From NCBI GenBank assembly GCA_030680835.1, contig JAUXUD010000062.1:156057-220056 (forward strand): a stretch of 64,000 nucleotides of DNA. The letters are read 5' to 3'. Every line of letters begins with the position of its first letter. Within the stretch, counting starts at the first letter, position 1. Shown one piece after another: positions 43,834 to 51,722 of this stretch. The position numbers were made by a program, and so were the translations under genes. Origin of the DNA: Bacteroidota bacterium. Lineage in GTDB: Bacteria > Bacteroidota > Bacteroidia > UKL13-3. Under the pieces are notes generated by a model. That model saw only the letters and a program-made list of their open reading frames with translations. It had not been told where the DNA came from and did no database searches.

Positions 43834-44709
43834 TTGGAAAAACCAAAAGGAAAACTCATCTCCATTGGTGGAGCTGAGGATAAGGGTACAGATTTGGAGC
43901 AGGGCTTTGTTCAGCGCAATCGTTTGAATTTTTTTGAACTAGGTATTTTACGACGAATCATTAATGAGGTAGGAGGGCTTGCAAAACGAATTGAAGTGAT
44001 TACCACCGCATCATCAATACCTGAGGAAGTAGGTATAAATTACATGAATGCATTTGGTAAAATTGGCTGTAATAATGTTGGCATTTTACCCATTCGCAAC
44101 CGACAGGATGTGGCCGACCCGGAATATATAGAACGCATTAAAAATTGTGACGGGGTTTTATTTAGCGGGGGGGATCAGTTGCGTTTAACGAGCATCTTTG
44201 GCGGAACCGAAATTTACCAGATATTACACGAACGATTAATACTTGAAGAAGGTTTTGTTGTAGCAGGAACCAGTGCCGGTGCAATGGCCATGAGCAATAC
44301 CATGATTTACCATGGAAAAAGCGATCTGGCCCATTTAAAAGGCGAGGTAAAAATAACCACGGGTTTGGCCTTTGTTGCCAATGTAATTATCGATTCACAT
44401 TTCGATAAACGCGGCCGTTTTAACCGTTTGGCTCAGGCTGTAGCCAGCAACCCGCAGTGCACAGGCATTGGATTGGGCGAAGACACCGGCGTGATTATTA
44501 CCGAAGGAAACATCATGGAAGTGATTGGCAGCGGGGCAGTAGTTATTGTGGATGGAAAAGACATCAGACATTCAAACATTTCAGATATATCCGAAGGCTC
44601 ACCCATTTCCATTGAAGACTTACGCGTAAATATTCTGGTTCAGGGCAATGGTTATTTGCTCAGAGAAAGAAAATTTTTACAAATGGTTCTCAGCAAAATT
44701 CCATTATAA
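43834..44709 (+). CDS. cphB: cyanophycinase
   Basis: A 291-aa intracellular serine exopeptidase of the S51 family that cleaves cyanophycin to beta-Asp-Arg dipeptides. The nucleophile is Ser147 in VVAGTSAGAMAMS; the N-terminal signature LISIGGAEDKG and the GGDQLRL motif that binds the polymer are clear. IIDSHFDKRGRFNRLAQAV and GIGLGEDTGVII complete the core. The start is TTG at 43834 (no nearby ATG); the N-terminal alignment supports it. It is convergent with the isoaspartyl peptidase gene, and divergent from cphA. Confidence 0.96.
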   Translation: MEKPKGKLISIGGAEDKGTDLEQGFVQRNRLNFFELGILRRIINEVGGLAKRIEVITTASSIPEEVGINYMNAFGKIGCNNVGILPIRNRQDVADPEYIERIKNCDGVLFSGGDQLRLTSIFGGTEIYQILHERLILEEGFVVAGTSAGAMAMSNTMIYHGKSDLAHLKGEVKITTGLAFVANVIIDSHFDKRGRFNRLAQAVASNPQCTGIGLGEDTGVIITEGNIMEVIGSGAVVIVDGKDIRHSNISDISEGSPISIEDLRVNILVQGNGYLLRERKFLQMVLSKIPL

Positions 44710-44720
44710 TTTCCTTTCAT

Positions 44721-44792
44721 CCACCGTAGCTTTAGCGAAGGTGGAACGCCCCCTGACTTCGCTAACCACGTGCGCTAAAGCTATAGCGGTGG
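44721..44792. repeat. Imperfect inverted repeat between cphB and the isoaspartyl peptidase gene
   Basis: CCACCGTAGCTTTAGCG at 44721 is mirrored by CGCTAAAGCTATAGCGGTGG at 44773, with three extra bases in the right arm. The left part also pairs with the near GGTGG at 44740. It is between two convergent genes and may act as terminator, but its word content (CTTTAGCG) suggests a dispersed palindrome. Confidence 0.7.
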
Positions 44793-44823
44793 AGCAAGCT
44801 ATGGCAGGCAAGCATGCCATCTG

Positions 44824-45762
44824 CTACTCATAAATACGCAACTTCGTTTCTTCCCCACTGTTTTTCCAGGCACGATACATTCCCGGTGTATTAAAAGGGA
44901 GCTCAATATTTCCATAGGCATCAATGGCAATTAAGCCACCTTCTGCACCCATTTTTACCAGTTTATCTTTTACCACAAAATCGCAGGCTTCTTTTAAACT
45001 GAGTCCTTTGTATTCAATTAAACAACTGATATCATAGGCAACAACGGCACGGATAAAAAACTCTCCATGTCCGGTACAACTGATGGCACAGGTTTTATTG
45101 TTGGCATAAGTTCCGGCACCAATCATGGGGCTGTCTCCCACACGTCCGAAACGTTTGTTGGTCATGCCTCCGGTTGAGGTGGCGGCAGCCAGGTTTCCGT
45201 GTTGATCCAATGCCACACAGCCCACAGTACCAAATTTTTTTTCGCCGGTTTCTTTTTTATCGCTATGATCCAATTGGTACGTATCACTGTCTTTAACTTC
45301 CTGCCATTGATCGAAGCGTTCCTGCGTATAAAAATATTCATCACCTGCCAGCTCAATACCCATTTGATAAGCAAAATCTTCAGCATCAAGTCCGCTTAAA
45401 AAAACATGACCGGATTTCTCTTTGATAATGCGGGCCAGATGTATAGGATTTTTAACATGACTCACACAACTTACCGCACCGGCTTCAAGTGTTAAACCAT
45501 CCATAATAGAGGCATCCATTTCATGCATCCCTTTGTGCGTAAAAACCGAACCTTTACCGGCATTAAACAATGAGAAATTTTCAAGACTTATTACCGCAGC
45601 TTCAACGGCATCGAGACTGCTTCCACCCTTGTTTAAAATCAATTCTCCTGCTGTAATTGCATCCAACAAACCCTGATGGTACTGCATTTCTTTCTCCGCT
45701 GTCATCAAATGTCGCAGTATAGTTCCGGCCCCGCCATGTATAGCAATTGCGTATTTTTTCAT
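44824..45762 (-). CDS. isoaspartyl peptidase / L-asparaginase (plant type)
   Basis: A 312-aa Ntn-hydrolase that splits beta-aspartyl dipeptides, such as the beta-Asp-Arg made by cyanophycinase, and asparagine. The autoprocessing site is the Gly-Thr bond in KKFGTVGCVALD (Thr179 becomes the N-terminal nucleophile of the beta subunit). The N-terminus AIHGGAGTI, the GGSSLDAVEAAV and FNAGKGSVFT loops, and MIGAGTYANN and ISCTGHGEFF regions are all typical. Together with cphA and cphB it makes a full cycle: synthesis, depolymerisation and dipeptide hydrolysis to Asp and Arg. Confidence 0.94.
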   Translation of the reverse strand: MKKYAIAIHGGAGTILRHLMTAEKEMQYHQGLLDAITAGELILNKGGSSLDAVEAAVISLENFSLFNAGKGSVFTHKGMHEMDASIMDGLTLEAGAVSCVSHVKNPIHLARIIKEKSGHVFLSGLDAEDFAYQMGIELAGDEYFYTQERFDQWQEVKDSDTYQLDHSDKKETGEKKFGTVGCVALDQHGNLAAATSTGGMTNKRFGRVGDSPMIGAGTYANNKTCAISCTGHGEFFIRAVVAYDISCLIEYKGLSLKEACDFVVKDKLVKMGAEGGLIAIDAYGNIELPFNTPGMYRAWKNSGEETKLRIYE

Positions 45763-46063
45763 TTTGTGTTTATTGATTTTTGGTTCAATTTATTTCCCAA
45801 AACAGGAAAATTATTTGATTGAATACTTTTAAGAAAATTAAAGTTATCCGGACTAAATAGAATTCGTACATTGTATATTTTGTATGTAAAGGGATAAATT
45901 AACATGACCGCCCAAAAAGCATTAAAATTTCCATTATACCGGAAAAATTAATACTAAATTTTCTATTAGGAGAATAAAAACGTTCAACCGATTTCAGTCA
46001 TTGTCAACTCATACCTCATACCTCATACCTCATACCTCATACCTCATACCTCATATCTTTACT
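45763..46063. other. Gene-free stretch with tandem repeats
   Basis: AT-rich sequence with no ORF. The last part (46008-46054) is a run of TCATACCTC units, the same word as in the cluster at 23.9 kb. Nothing else recognised. Confidence 0.6.
46008..46054. repeat. TCATACCTC tandem repeat, about 5 units
   Basis: A 9-bp unit in direct repetition directly after the paaC stop. Same unit as the right half of the cluster at 23898-24012 and the short run at 46929. Confidence 0.85.
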
Positions 46064-46828
46064 TTACCAATTTGCAGTAGGATCATACCGGAACACCTCA
46101 CTCATTTCTTCAACCAATGGTGCCAGATGCGCGGTATGTTCACATTTTCTGCCACCCAAAACGGGCTTCCAGGTTTTGGGTTCAGGGATGCTTAAACCTG
46201 CTTTTAGTAAGATAGGTGTAATATTGGCAAGCCATTTTTCCTGTAAAGATTTTTCACCCTCAAAAATAGCTTCCGACTTTAACAGCTCTTCAAAAGGTCC
46301 TTCTTCAAACATACCCAACGCGTAGTTCCATGCCAGGTTCAGGGCAGCTTGCATTTTGTTATGACTCATTTCGTTGGCTGAGCCCAATTTTACCACCCAG
46401 ATATTTCCATGAAACACATGGTATTTCAATTCGCCTTTTACTTTGCGGGCAACTTTGGCCAAGGGCTCATAACGGCAATGGGCAAGCATCTCAAAACGCA
46501 ACTGATCGGCATGGTCGTATAAAAAGTGACGCATCAAACTAAAGTCATAATCATTGTTTGGTAACTCAACAAATTGTGCGTTATGAAACAAATTGGCATT
46601 TCGCATAAAAGCAATGGTATCCGGTTCCTGTTCTCCTAGTTCATGCAATAAATTATACAAGGTTTGTGCCTGCCCGATCTTATCCTGAGCCATACTCGAA
46701 AAAGAAATATCTTCTTCCAGTATCGGACCCAAACCTGTCCACTCACTATTGCGGTGACCAATAATCAAAAGGTCATCAGCCATTTTATAAAGCAACTCTT
46801 TAATGGCTGCTATTGTATTTTCATTCAT
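46064..46828 (-). CDS. paaC: 1,2-phenylacetyl-CoA epoxidase, structural subunit C
   Basis: A 254-aa ferritin-like subunit of the phenylacetyl-CoA monooxygenase complex. It has the PaaC pattern ADDLLIIGHRNSEWTGLGPILEEDISFSSMAQDKIGQAQTLYNLL (region 16-60), then DYDFSLMRHFLYDHADQLRF and KVKGELKYHVFHGNIWVVKLG. PaaC is the catalytically inert partner that stabilises PaaA. The gene order paaA-paaB-paaC is the standard one. No paaD or paaE follows; repeats do. Confidence 0.95.
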   Translation of the reverse strand: MNENTIAAIKELLYKMADDLLIIGHRNSEWTGLGPILEEDISFSSMAQDKIGQAQTLYNLLHELGEQEPDTIAFMRNANLFHNAQFVELPNNDYDFSLMRHFLYDHADQLRFEMLAHCRYEPLAKVARKVKGELKYHVFHGNIWVVKLGSANEMSHNKMQAALNLAWNYALGMFEEGPFEELLKSEAIFEGEKSLQEKWLANITPILLKAGLSIPEPKTWKPVLGGRKCEHTAHLAPLVEEMSEVFRYDPTANW

Positions 46829-46928
46829 TTATTTTCAATTAATTTTTTAAACTCATACCTCCTACCTTGAAATTCATCATTCAAACATTGAAAGGGCAAA
46901 TGCAATTTGCCCCTACACGGTGCCTGAC

Positions 46929-46978
46929 CAATTTTTTACTCATACCTCATACCTCATACCTCATATCTCATCATTCAT
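46929..46978. repeat. TCATACCTC-type repeats between paaC and paaB
   Basis: Several units (TCATACCTC, with variants CATATCTC and CATTCATA) fill most of the 150-bp gap between paaB and paaC. Separating two operon genes with a repeat is unusual for paaABC, which are normally tightly packed. Confidence 0.75.
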
Positions 46979-46981
46979 ATC

Positions 46982-47347
46982 TTAATTCCCTTTTTTATAT
47001 TTATTTATTTTCTCCATCACTTTATATCCACCAGCTTCGCGGTATTGCTTTTCGGGAACGGTATCAAAAATATCGGAATCGTCGTAATCGGAGGTAAATA
47101 CATCGCGGGTTTTCACTACCCAGATGTTTACACTCATTCCCCGTCGGCCAAACTGTTCTTTTCCAAAAATAAAGGCCATTTCGGCGTTGGGAGCGTGCAC
47201 AATTCCTACATGCATGTGTTGGTCGCCGCGTTTCTTTTGGTGAAACACTTCATAGGTTTCCCACTGATCCAAATCTTTCAAAGGATCAATTGGGTTTTCG
47301 AGTTCTATTTCGGCTCGCGTTATTCTTGGGTCTAATGATTTGATCAT
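46982..47347 (-). CDS. paaB: 1,2-phenylacetyl-CoA epoxidase, subunit B
   Basis: A 121-aa small subunit. The family core [33 protein letters not shown] (region 26-58) is clear, followed by [19 protein letters not shown]. PaaB bridges the PaaAC sub-complexes. The start overlaps the paaA stop by 4 bp (ATGA), so translation is coupled. Confidence 0.94.
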   Translation of the reverse strand: MIKSLDPRITRAEIELENPIDPLKDLDQWETYEVFHQKKRGDQHMHVGIVHAPNAEMAFIFGKEQFGRRGMSVNIWVVKTRDVFTSDYDDSDIFDTVPEKQYREAGGYKVMEKINKYKKGN

Positions 47348-48330
47348 GCCAATGGGATTATATATTTTGATTCTGCGGTATTCAGGGCTTCACGTACCCA
47401 GCGGCCGCGTTCTTCTGCCATTCTTCTTACAGCCAAACGTTCGGCATTGCACGGTCCTCCACCATTAATTACACGTTTAAATTCTTCCCAGTCGGGTTCT
47501 GTGTATTCCCAGGTTCCTGCTGCATTTTTCTTTAAATTTTTATCGGGTAGGGTCAGACCCAAATCCCATATTTTAGGCACATACATATTTAAAAACTGTT
47601 GGCGCATATCATCATTTGTTGCCATCTTCACTTTCCAGCGCATGAGTATTTCGGTATGATTTGAAATTTTATCAGAGGGGCCAAAAAAGTGCATAATCGG
47701 CGGCCACCAGCGGGTTAATGCGGCCTGAACCATTTCGCGTTGTTTAAGAGTTCCTGTTGCAAGGGTTACCACATTATCATGACCGTATTTTAAATGAAAC
47801 GATTCCTCAGTGCAAATTCTGTCCAATGCCCTGCCGTAAGGGCCGTAACTGCCTTTTGCATTGGCAACCTGATTGATGATTGCCCCGGCATCAATGAGCC
47901 ACGCAATAATGCAGGCATCGGCCCAGGTATACGCAGGGTAATTAAACACATTCGAATACTTCGATTTACCCGTAATTAAATCGTTAATCATGGCCTCTCG
48001 ACTTTTACCCAACGTTTCGGCGGCACTGTATAACAACTGCGCGTGGCCCACCTCATCCTGAACTTTTGCCATTAAAGCCAGTTTACGCCTAAAACCGGGT
48101 GCTCTTGTAATCCACGTTCCTTCGGGCAAAGCTCCGATTATTTCACTATGGGCATGTTGTTCAATCATCCGGATTAGCTGCTTACGATATTCTGCAGGCA
48201 TCCAATCTTTGGGTTCAACTTTTTCACCCCGCGAAATGCGGTCTTCAAATTCAGCCAATTTCTGCGGATCTTCTCCGGCAATAATTGCATGTGATTTGTC
48301 ATTTGGGTCGATGTAAGCGTTTCCGTACAT
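47344..48330 (-). CDS. paaA: 1,2-phenylacetyl-CoA epoxidase, catalytic subunit A
   Basis: A 328-aa di-iron oxygenase that epoxidises the ring of phenylacetyl-CoA. The metal-binding residues lie in [19 protein letters not shown] (Glu-x2-His) and [18 protein letters not shown] (Glu-x2-His) in two helical pairs. The N-terminal [23 protein letters not shown] supplies the first Glu helix. PaaA belongs to the ferritin-like superfamily. It is upstream of paaB and likely controlled by the TetR gene that lies divergently in order further upstream on the same strand. Confidence 0.96.
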   Translation of the reverse strand: MYGNAYIDPNDKSHAIIAGEDPQKLAEFEDRISRGEKVEPKDWMPAEYRKQLIRMIEQHAHSEIIGALPEGTWITRAPGFRRKLALMAKVQDEVGHAQLLYSAAETLGKSREAMINDLITGKSKYSNVFNYPAYTWADACIIAWLIDAGAIINQVANAKGSYGPYGRALDRICTEESFHLKYGHDNVVTLATGTLKQREMVQAALTRWWPPIMHFFGPSDKISNHTEILMRWKVKMATNDDMRQQFLNMYVPKIWDLGLTLPDKNLKKNAAGTWEYTEPDWEEFKRVINGGGPCNAERLAVRRMAEERGRWVREALNTAESKYIIPLA

Positions 48331-48512
48331 ATTATAAGATTTGTGGTTAGTTAATTAATGGGCGGGAAAGCGTGGGGTATGGGGTATAGGGCATAGGAAG
48401 GCATAGGGCATGGGGAAATATAAGTGTTTCTGTACATTATGTAATACCTGTTGTTTTGTTATTATTGTCATTTATCTCTTATTCTCTCTGCCCCTTCGCG
48501 CTGCCACATGCT

Positions 48513-49124
48513 TCAGGGTTTGTAATTGGGGTCTGTTACAAACTTTTTGCGCAGCCCTCCTAAAATGAAATCGCCGATTTTGAGAGATATTTCTTCCGAA
48601 TTCATTTTGCCGGCCGGATTATACCATTGGTTAATCCAGTTTAAACTGCCCAAAATACTGAGTGCAGCAAACTTATGATCTACTGCTTCAAAAACATTTT
48701 CATTGATTCCACTTTTGATAATATGGGTAAATTCATTTTCATAATGGTTCCGTAATTCTTTAAAATCGGTAAGAGCAGGTTCAGCCAAATAACGCCATTC
48801 ATTTAAAAAAACAGCACTTTGCTCCTGGTTGCTGGTAATGTTATAAACGTGGTTTTTGATGGCCATTCTCAGCTTTTCTTCAGCATTAAAATAAATGTCA
48901 TTTACTTCGGCAATTGGATTTAAAAATTTCTGAGCCATACCAAAGCAAATAATTTCCAGAATTTCTTCCTTTGATTTAATATGGTGGTACAAACTGGCTG
49001 CCTCCATATTAAGCCCGGCAGCAATATCACGCATAGATGTTGAAGCATAACCCCTTTCTTTGAAAAGTATCGAAGCGGTATTTAAAATCTGCTCTTTTCG
49101 TTTGATATTCAGTGTTTCCGACAT
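48513..49124 (-). CDS. TetR/AcrR-family transcriptional regulator, probable paa regulator
   Basis: A 203-aa repressor. The N-terminal HTH is ILFKERGYASTSMRDIAAGLNMEAASLYHHIKSKEEIL (about 18-55), of the standard TetR type. The C-terminal ligand domain is unspecific. It lies upstream of paaABC on the same strand, and TetR-family PaaR proteins control phenylacetate genes in several lineages, so this role is likely. A 16-bp palindrome 3 bp upstream of its ATG (49128-49143) is a good operator for self-control. Confidence 0.88.
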   Translation of the reverse strand: MSETLNIKRKEQILNTASILFKERGYASTSMRDIAAGLNMEAASLYHHIKSKEEILEIICFGMAQKFLNPIAEVNDIYFNAEEKLRMAIKNHVYNITSNQEQSAVFLNEWRYLAEPALTDFKELRNHYENEFTHIIKSGINENVFEAVDHKFAALSILGSLNWINQWYNPAGKMNSEEISLKIGDFILGGLRKKFVTDPNYKP

Positions 49125-49127
49125 AAA

Positions 49128-49143
49128 TCTAACAATTGTTAGA
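49128..49143. promoter_or_regulatory. 16-bp palindromic operator in front of the TetR gene
   Basis: TCTAACAATTGTTAGA, a perfect palindrome 3 bp upstream of the regulator's ATG. The place and size suit a TetR dimer site. Only a half-site (CTAAC) appears before paaA, so binding there is less certain. Confidence 0.75.
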
Positions 49144-49350
49144 CAAATTTATTAAATGCTGATAATTATACAAGAAATATTTTTAAATCTCAACTTTATT
49201 GCATTTTGCCAGCCTTGTTGCCCGGGTATAAATCTATTTTTTCCCAAACATAAAATGGCTAAAACTTTTTACAGTTTAAATATACATTTTCACAAGTTAG
49301 GATTTAGTTCTTTTATATCCGACATTTGGAAAACAAAAGCAGAATTCGAA

Positions 49351-50931
49351 ATGAATATTTTGCTCGTATACCCGAAAATGCCGGACACCTTTTATGCCAT
49401 GAAACATTTTATTCATGTTATTGGTAAAAAAGCATCCTATCCGCCTTTGGGTTTATTAACCGTTGCCTCTTTATTACCTACCGATTGGAATAAAAGATTG
49501 CTGGACATAAATGTGGTTGATTTAAGTGAAAAGGATTTAAAGTGGGCAGATTATGTATTTCTTTCAGCAATGAATGTTCAGGATGAATCGGTAAAGGAAA
49601 TAATAAAAATGTGTAATCGGGCAGGAACTCCCATTGTGGCAGGAGGGCCATTGTTTACCCATGAGTACGAACGCTTCCCTGGGATCAGTTATTTTGTACT
49701 TAACGAAGCCGAAATCACACTTCCCGTGTTTCTGAATGATTTAAAAAAAGGAAATCCCAAACCTGTATACAAAAGCAACGATTTTGCAGATGTTACCCAT
49801 ACGCCCCTGCCGGCTTTTGAACTGGCAGATATGAAGAATTACATTTATTCCATCATTCAATATTCAAGGGGTTGCCCCTATATGTGCGACTTTTGCGATG
49901 TGACCGCGCTTTATGGCAGACGTCCGCGTACGAAAAGCAGTAGTCAGATAATTCGTGAATTGGAAGCGATTGCAACCAATAAGGAAGTGAAACTTATTTT
50001 ATTTGCGGATGACAATTTAATCGGGAATAAAAAAACACTGAAGAGCGATCTTTTACCAGCACTGATAGAATGGAGGATAAAAAACAATCCGGGTTTCTTT
50101 TTTGCCACACAATTAACCATCAATCTGGCCGATGATGATGAGTTGATGAATCTGTTGCTTAAGGCGGGTTTCAGACATATTTTTATTGGCGTGGAAACCC
50201 CCGATGAAGAAGGACTGAAAGCCTCATCCAAAAATCAAAATTTAAAACGTGATCAATTCACAAATATCCGTAAACTGCATGGTGCAGGTTTTATGATTGC
50301 CGGTGGTTTTATTGTTGGATTTGATACCGATACCCAAACTATTTTTAACAAGCAGGTTGATTTCATTCAGGAGAGTGGTATTCCGCTACCCATCGTAAAT
50401 ATTTTGAAAGCCCCTCCCGGTACTGAATTATATGAAAGAATAAAAAAAGAAGGGCGCCTGAGCAAACCATTTGCATTTACAGAAGGAGAAACCAATATTG
50501 TTCCGGTAATGGATGAGAAAATTCTTTACGATGGATTTCTTGAGTTAATTGCAAACATATACAGTCCTGAAAAATCATACGAACGGATTATTACTTTTTT
50601 TAATACCTATAAGTTTCCGAAAACAGGGATTAAAATTCCAGAAAAATATAGCCTCAATGAAATGCTCATGGTTTTACGCGCATTATATCTGGTTGGGATT
50701 CGTTACCCTTCCCGCAAATACTTCTGGAAATTAATTTATTGGACAATCAAACACAATAGAAAATATATCGATAAGGCATTATTTTATGGCGTGATGATAT
50801 ATCAAATGCATCAGACCTATTTGCACATCAAACAATCTGTATTGCTGCAAAACAGGCACCTGTACAAAGATCCCGATGCAGGTAATAAAACTCCACCAAT
50901 ATCGGTTCCTGACCTTATTGCCCAATTATAA
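49351..50931 (+). CDS. B12-binding-domain radical SAM protein with DUF4070-like C-terminus
   Basis: A 526-aa enzyme. The B12-binding-like domain starts at ATG 49351 (MNILLVYPKMPDTFY) and covers about 1-150 (SYPPLGLLTVASLLP). The radical SAM core has CPYMCDFC (Cys-x3-Cys-x2-Cys, the 4Fe-4S ligands) and ATQLTINLADDDELMNLLLKAG. The C-terminal region after FAFTEGETNIVP matches the DUF4070 type. An ORF extension back to 49156 has no family match, so I do not use it. B12-radical SAM enzymes with this tail methylate or rearrange lipids and natural products; the substrate here is not known. It is divergent from the TetR gene. Confidence 0.85.
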   Translation: MNILLVYPKMPDTFYAMKHFIHVIGKKASYPPLGLLTVASLLPTDWNKRLLDINVVDLSEKDLKWADYVFLSAMNVQDESVKEIIKMCNRAGTPIVAGGPLFTHEYERFPGISYFVLNEAEITLPVFLNDLKKGNPKPVYKSNDFADVTHTPLPAFELADMKNYIYSIIQYSRGCPYMCDFCDVTALYGRRPRTKSSSQIIRELEAIATNKEVKLILFADDNLIGNKKTLKSDLLPALIEWRIKNNPGFFFATQLTINLADDDELMNLLLKAGFRHIFIGVETPDEEGLKASSKNQNLKRDQFTNIRKLHGAGFMIAGGFIVGFDTDTQTIFNKQVDFIQESGIPLPIVNILKAPPGTELYERIKKEGRLSKPFAFTEGETNIVPVMDEKILYDGFLELIANIYSPEKSYERIITFFNTYKFPKTGIKIPEKYSLNEMLMVLRALYLVGIRYPSRKYFWKLIYWTIKHNRKYIDKALFYGVMIYQMHQTYLHIKQSVLLQNRHLYKDPDAGNKTPPISVPDLIAQL

Positions 50932-51622
50932 AAATGCAGGGTTTTTTGTGAATATCGGGTTTTTCATTTTTCCAGGCTGCCATTGTTTTTGTTTTGACCC
51001 AACCGCTCGGACTACTTACTGAACAGGCAATACAAAGTTTGGTTTGTGCGGTACAGCTTTGAAGGATGTCTTCAAACACATGCATATTACGGTAAGGTGT
51101 TTCCATAAAAAGCTGCGTACTGCCCCGGTACATCTGGGCTTCCAGCTCTTTAATTCTTCTGATGCGTAACGGTTTTTCGACCGGTAAATACCCGCTAAAA
51201 CAAAACTGCTGACCGTTAAAGCCACTTCCCATAAGTGCCATCATCATGCTGGATGCTCCCGGCAGGGGAATTATTTCAATATTTTTCATCTGAGCCAATG
51301 AAACCAGTTCCGACCCCGGGTCAGCAACACAGGGTAAGCCGGCATCACTTATTATGCCCGCATCTTCATTTTCGAGCGCTTTAAGCAAATCCGGAATTTC
51401 TGATTTTGGCGTATGTTCGTTTAAAAGCCAGATGTGCAATTCCTGTTGTGAATGTTTTAAATGCAACCTTTTTATTAATGCGCGGGCTTGCTTTTCGTTT
51501 TCAACTACAAAATTTTTCAAAGAATATACCATTTTTCTAACCATTTCTGCGATAAATTCATCGGGATTATCATCACTTAAAAAGTTGGGAATCAGGTAAA
51601 GCTTGCCGTATGAGTTTGACAT
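50915..51622 (-). CDS. RsmI-like SAM-dependent methyltransferase (tetrapyrrole-methylase fold)
   Basis: A 235-aa protein of the RsmI/CbiF superfamily. The N-terminal GKLYLIPNFL, then EDAGIISDAGLPCVADPGSELV, the GXXXG-like PGASSMMMALMGSGFNG and the methylase motif TQLFMETPYRNMHVFEDIL are RsmI-like (16S rRNA C1402 2'-O-methylation). It is shorter than true RsmI and lacks the usual C-terminal segment, so it is a paralogue common in Bacteroidota whose target is not fixed. It is convergent with the radical SAM gene, overlapping by 17 bp at the 3' ends. Confidence 0.8.
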   Translation of the reverse strand: MSNSYGKLYLIPNFLSDDNPDEFIAEMVRKMVYSLKNFVVENEKQARALIKRLHLKHSQQELHIWLLNEHTPKSEIPDLLKALENEDAGIISDAGLPCVADPGSELVSLAQMKNIEIIPLPGASSMMMALMGSGFNGQQFCFSGYLPVEKPLRIRRIKELEAQMYRGSTQLFMETPYRNMHVFEDILQSCTAQTKLCIACSVSSPSGWVKTKTMAAWKNEKPDIHKKPCIFIIGQ

Positions 51623-51669
51623 AATTTTATATATTATTGATTATTAAATATTTGGGTCAGGAAAAATAA

Positions 51670-51702
51670 TTTGAATATTTGTAAAATACCCCCTTATTTT
51701 TG
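51670..51702 (+). promoter_or_regulatory. Candidate promoter of the PpiD/SurA-like gene
   Basis: TTTG at 51670-51673, 21 nt, then TATTTTTG at 51695-51702, a full match to TAnnTTTG. The ATG at 51723 follows 20 nt later. Confidence 0.65.
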
Positions 51703-51722
51703 CGCTTCGTAAAATTTTATAG

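Noticed and set aside
49156-49350. 65-residue N-terminal extension of the radical SAM protein
   Set aside because: The extension has no family match and runs through the promoter region of a TetR-linked gap; the B12-binding domain starts cleanly at ATG 49351.
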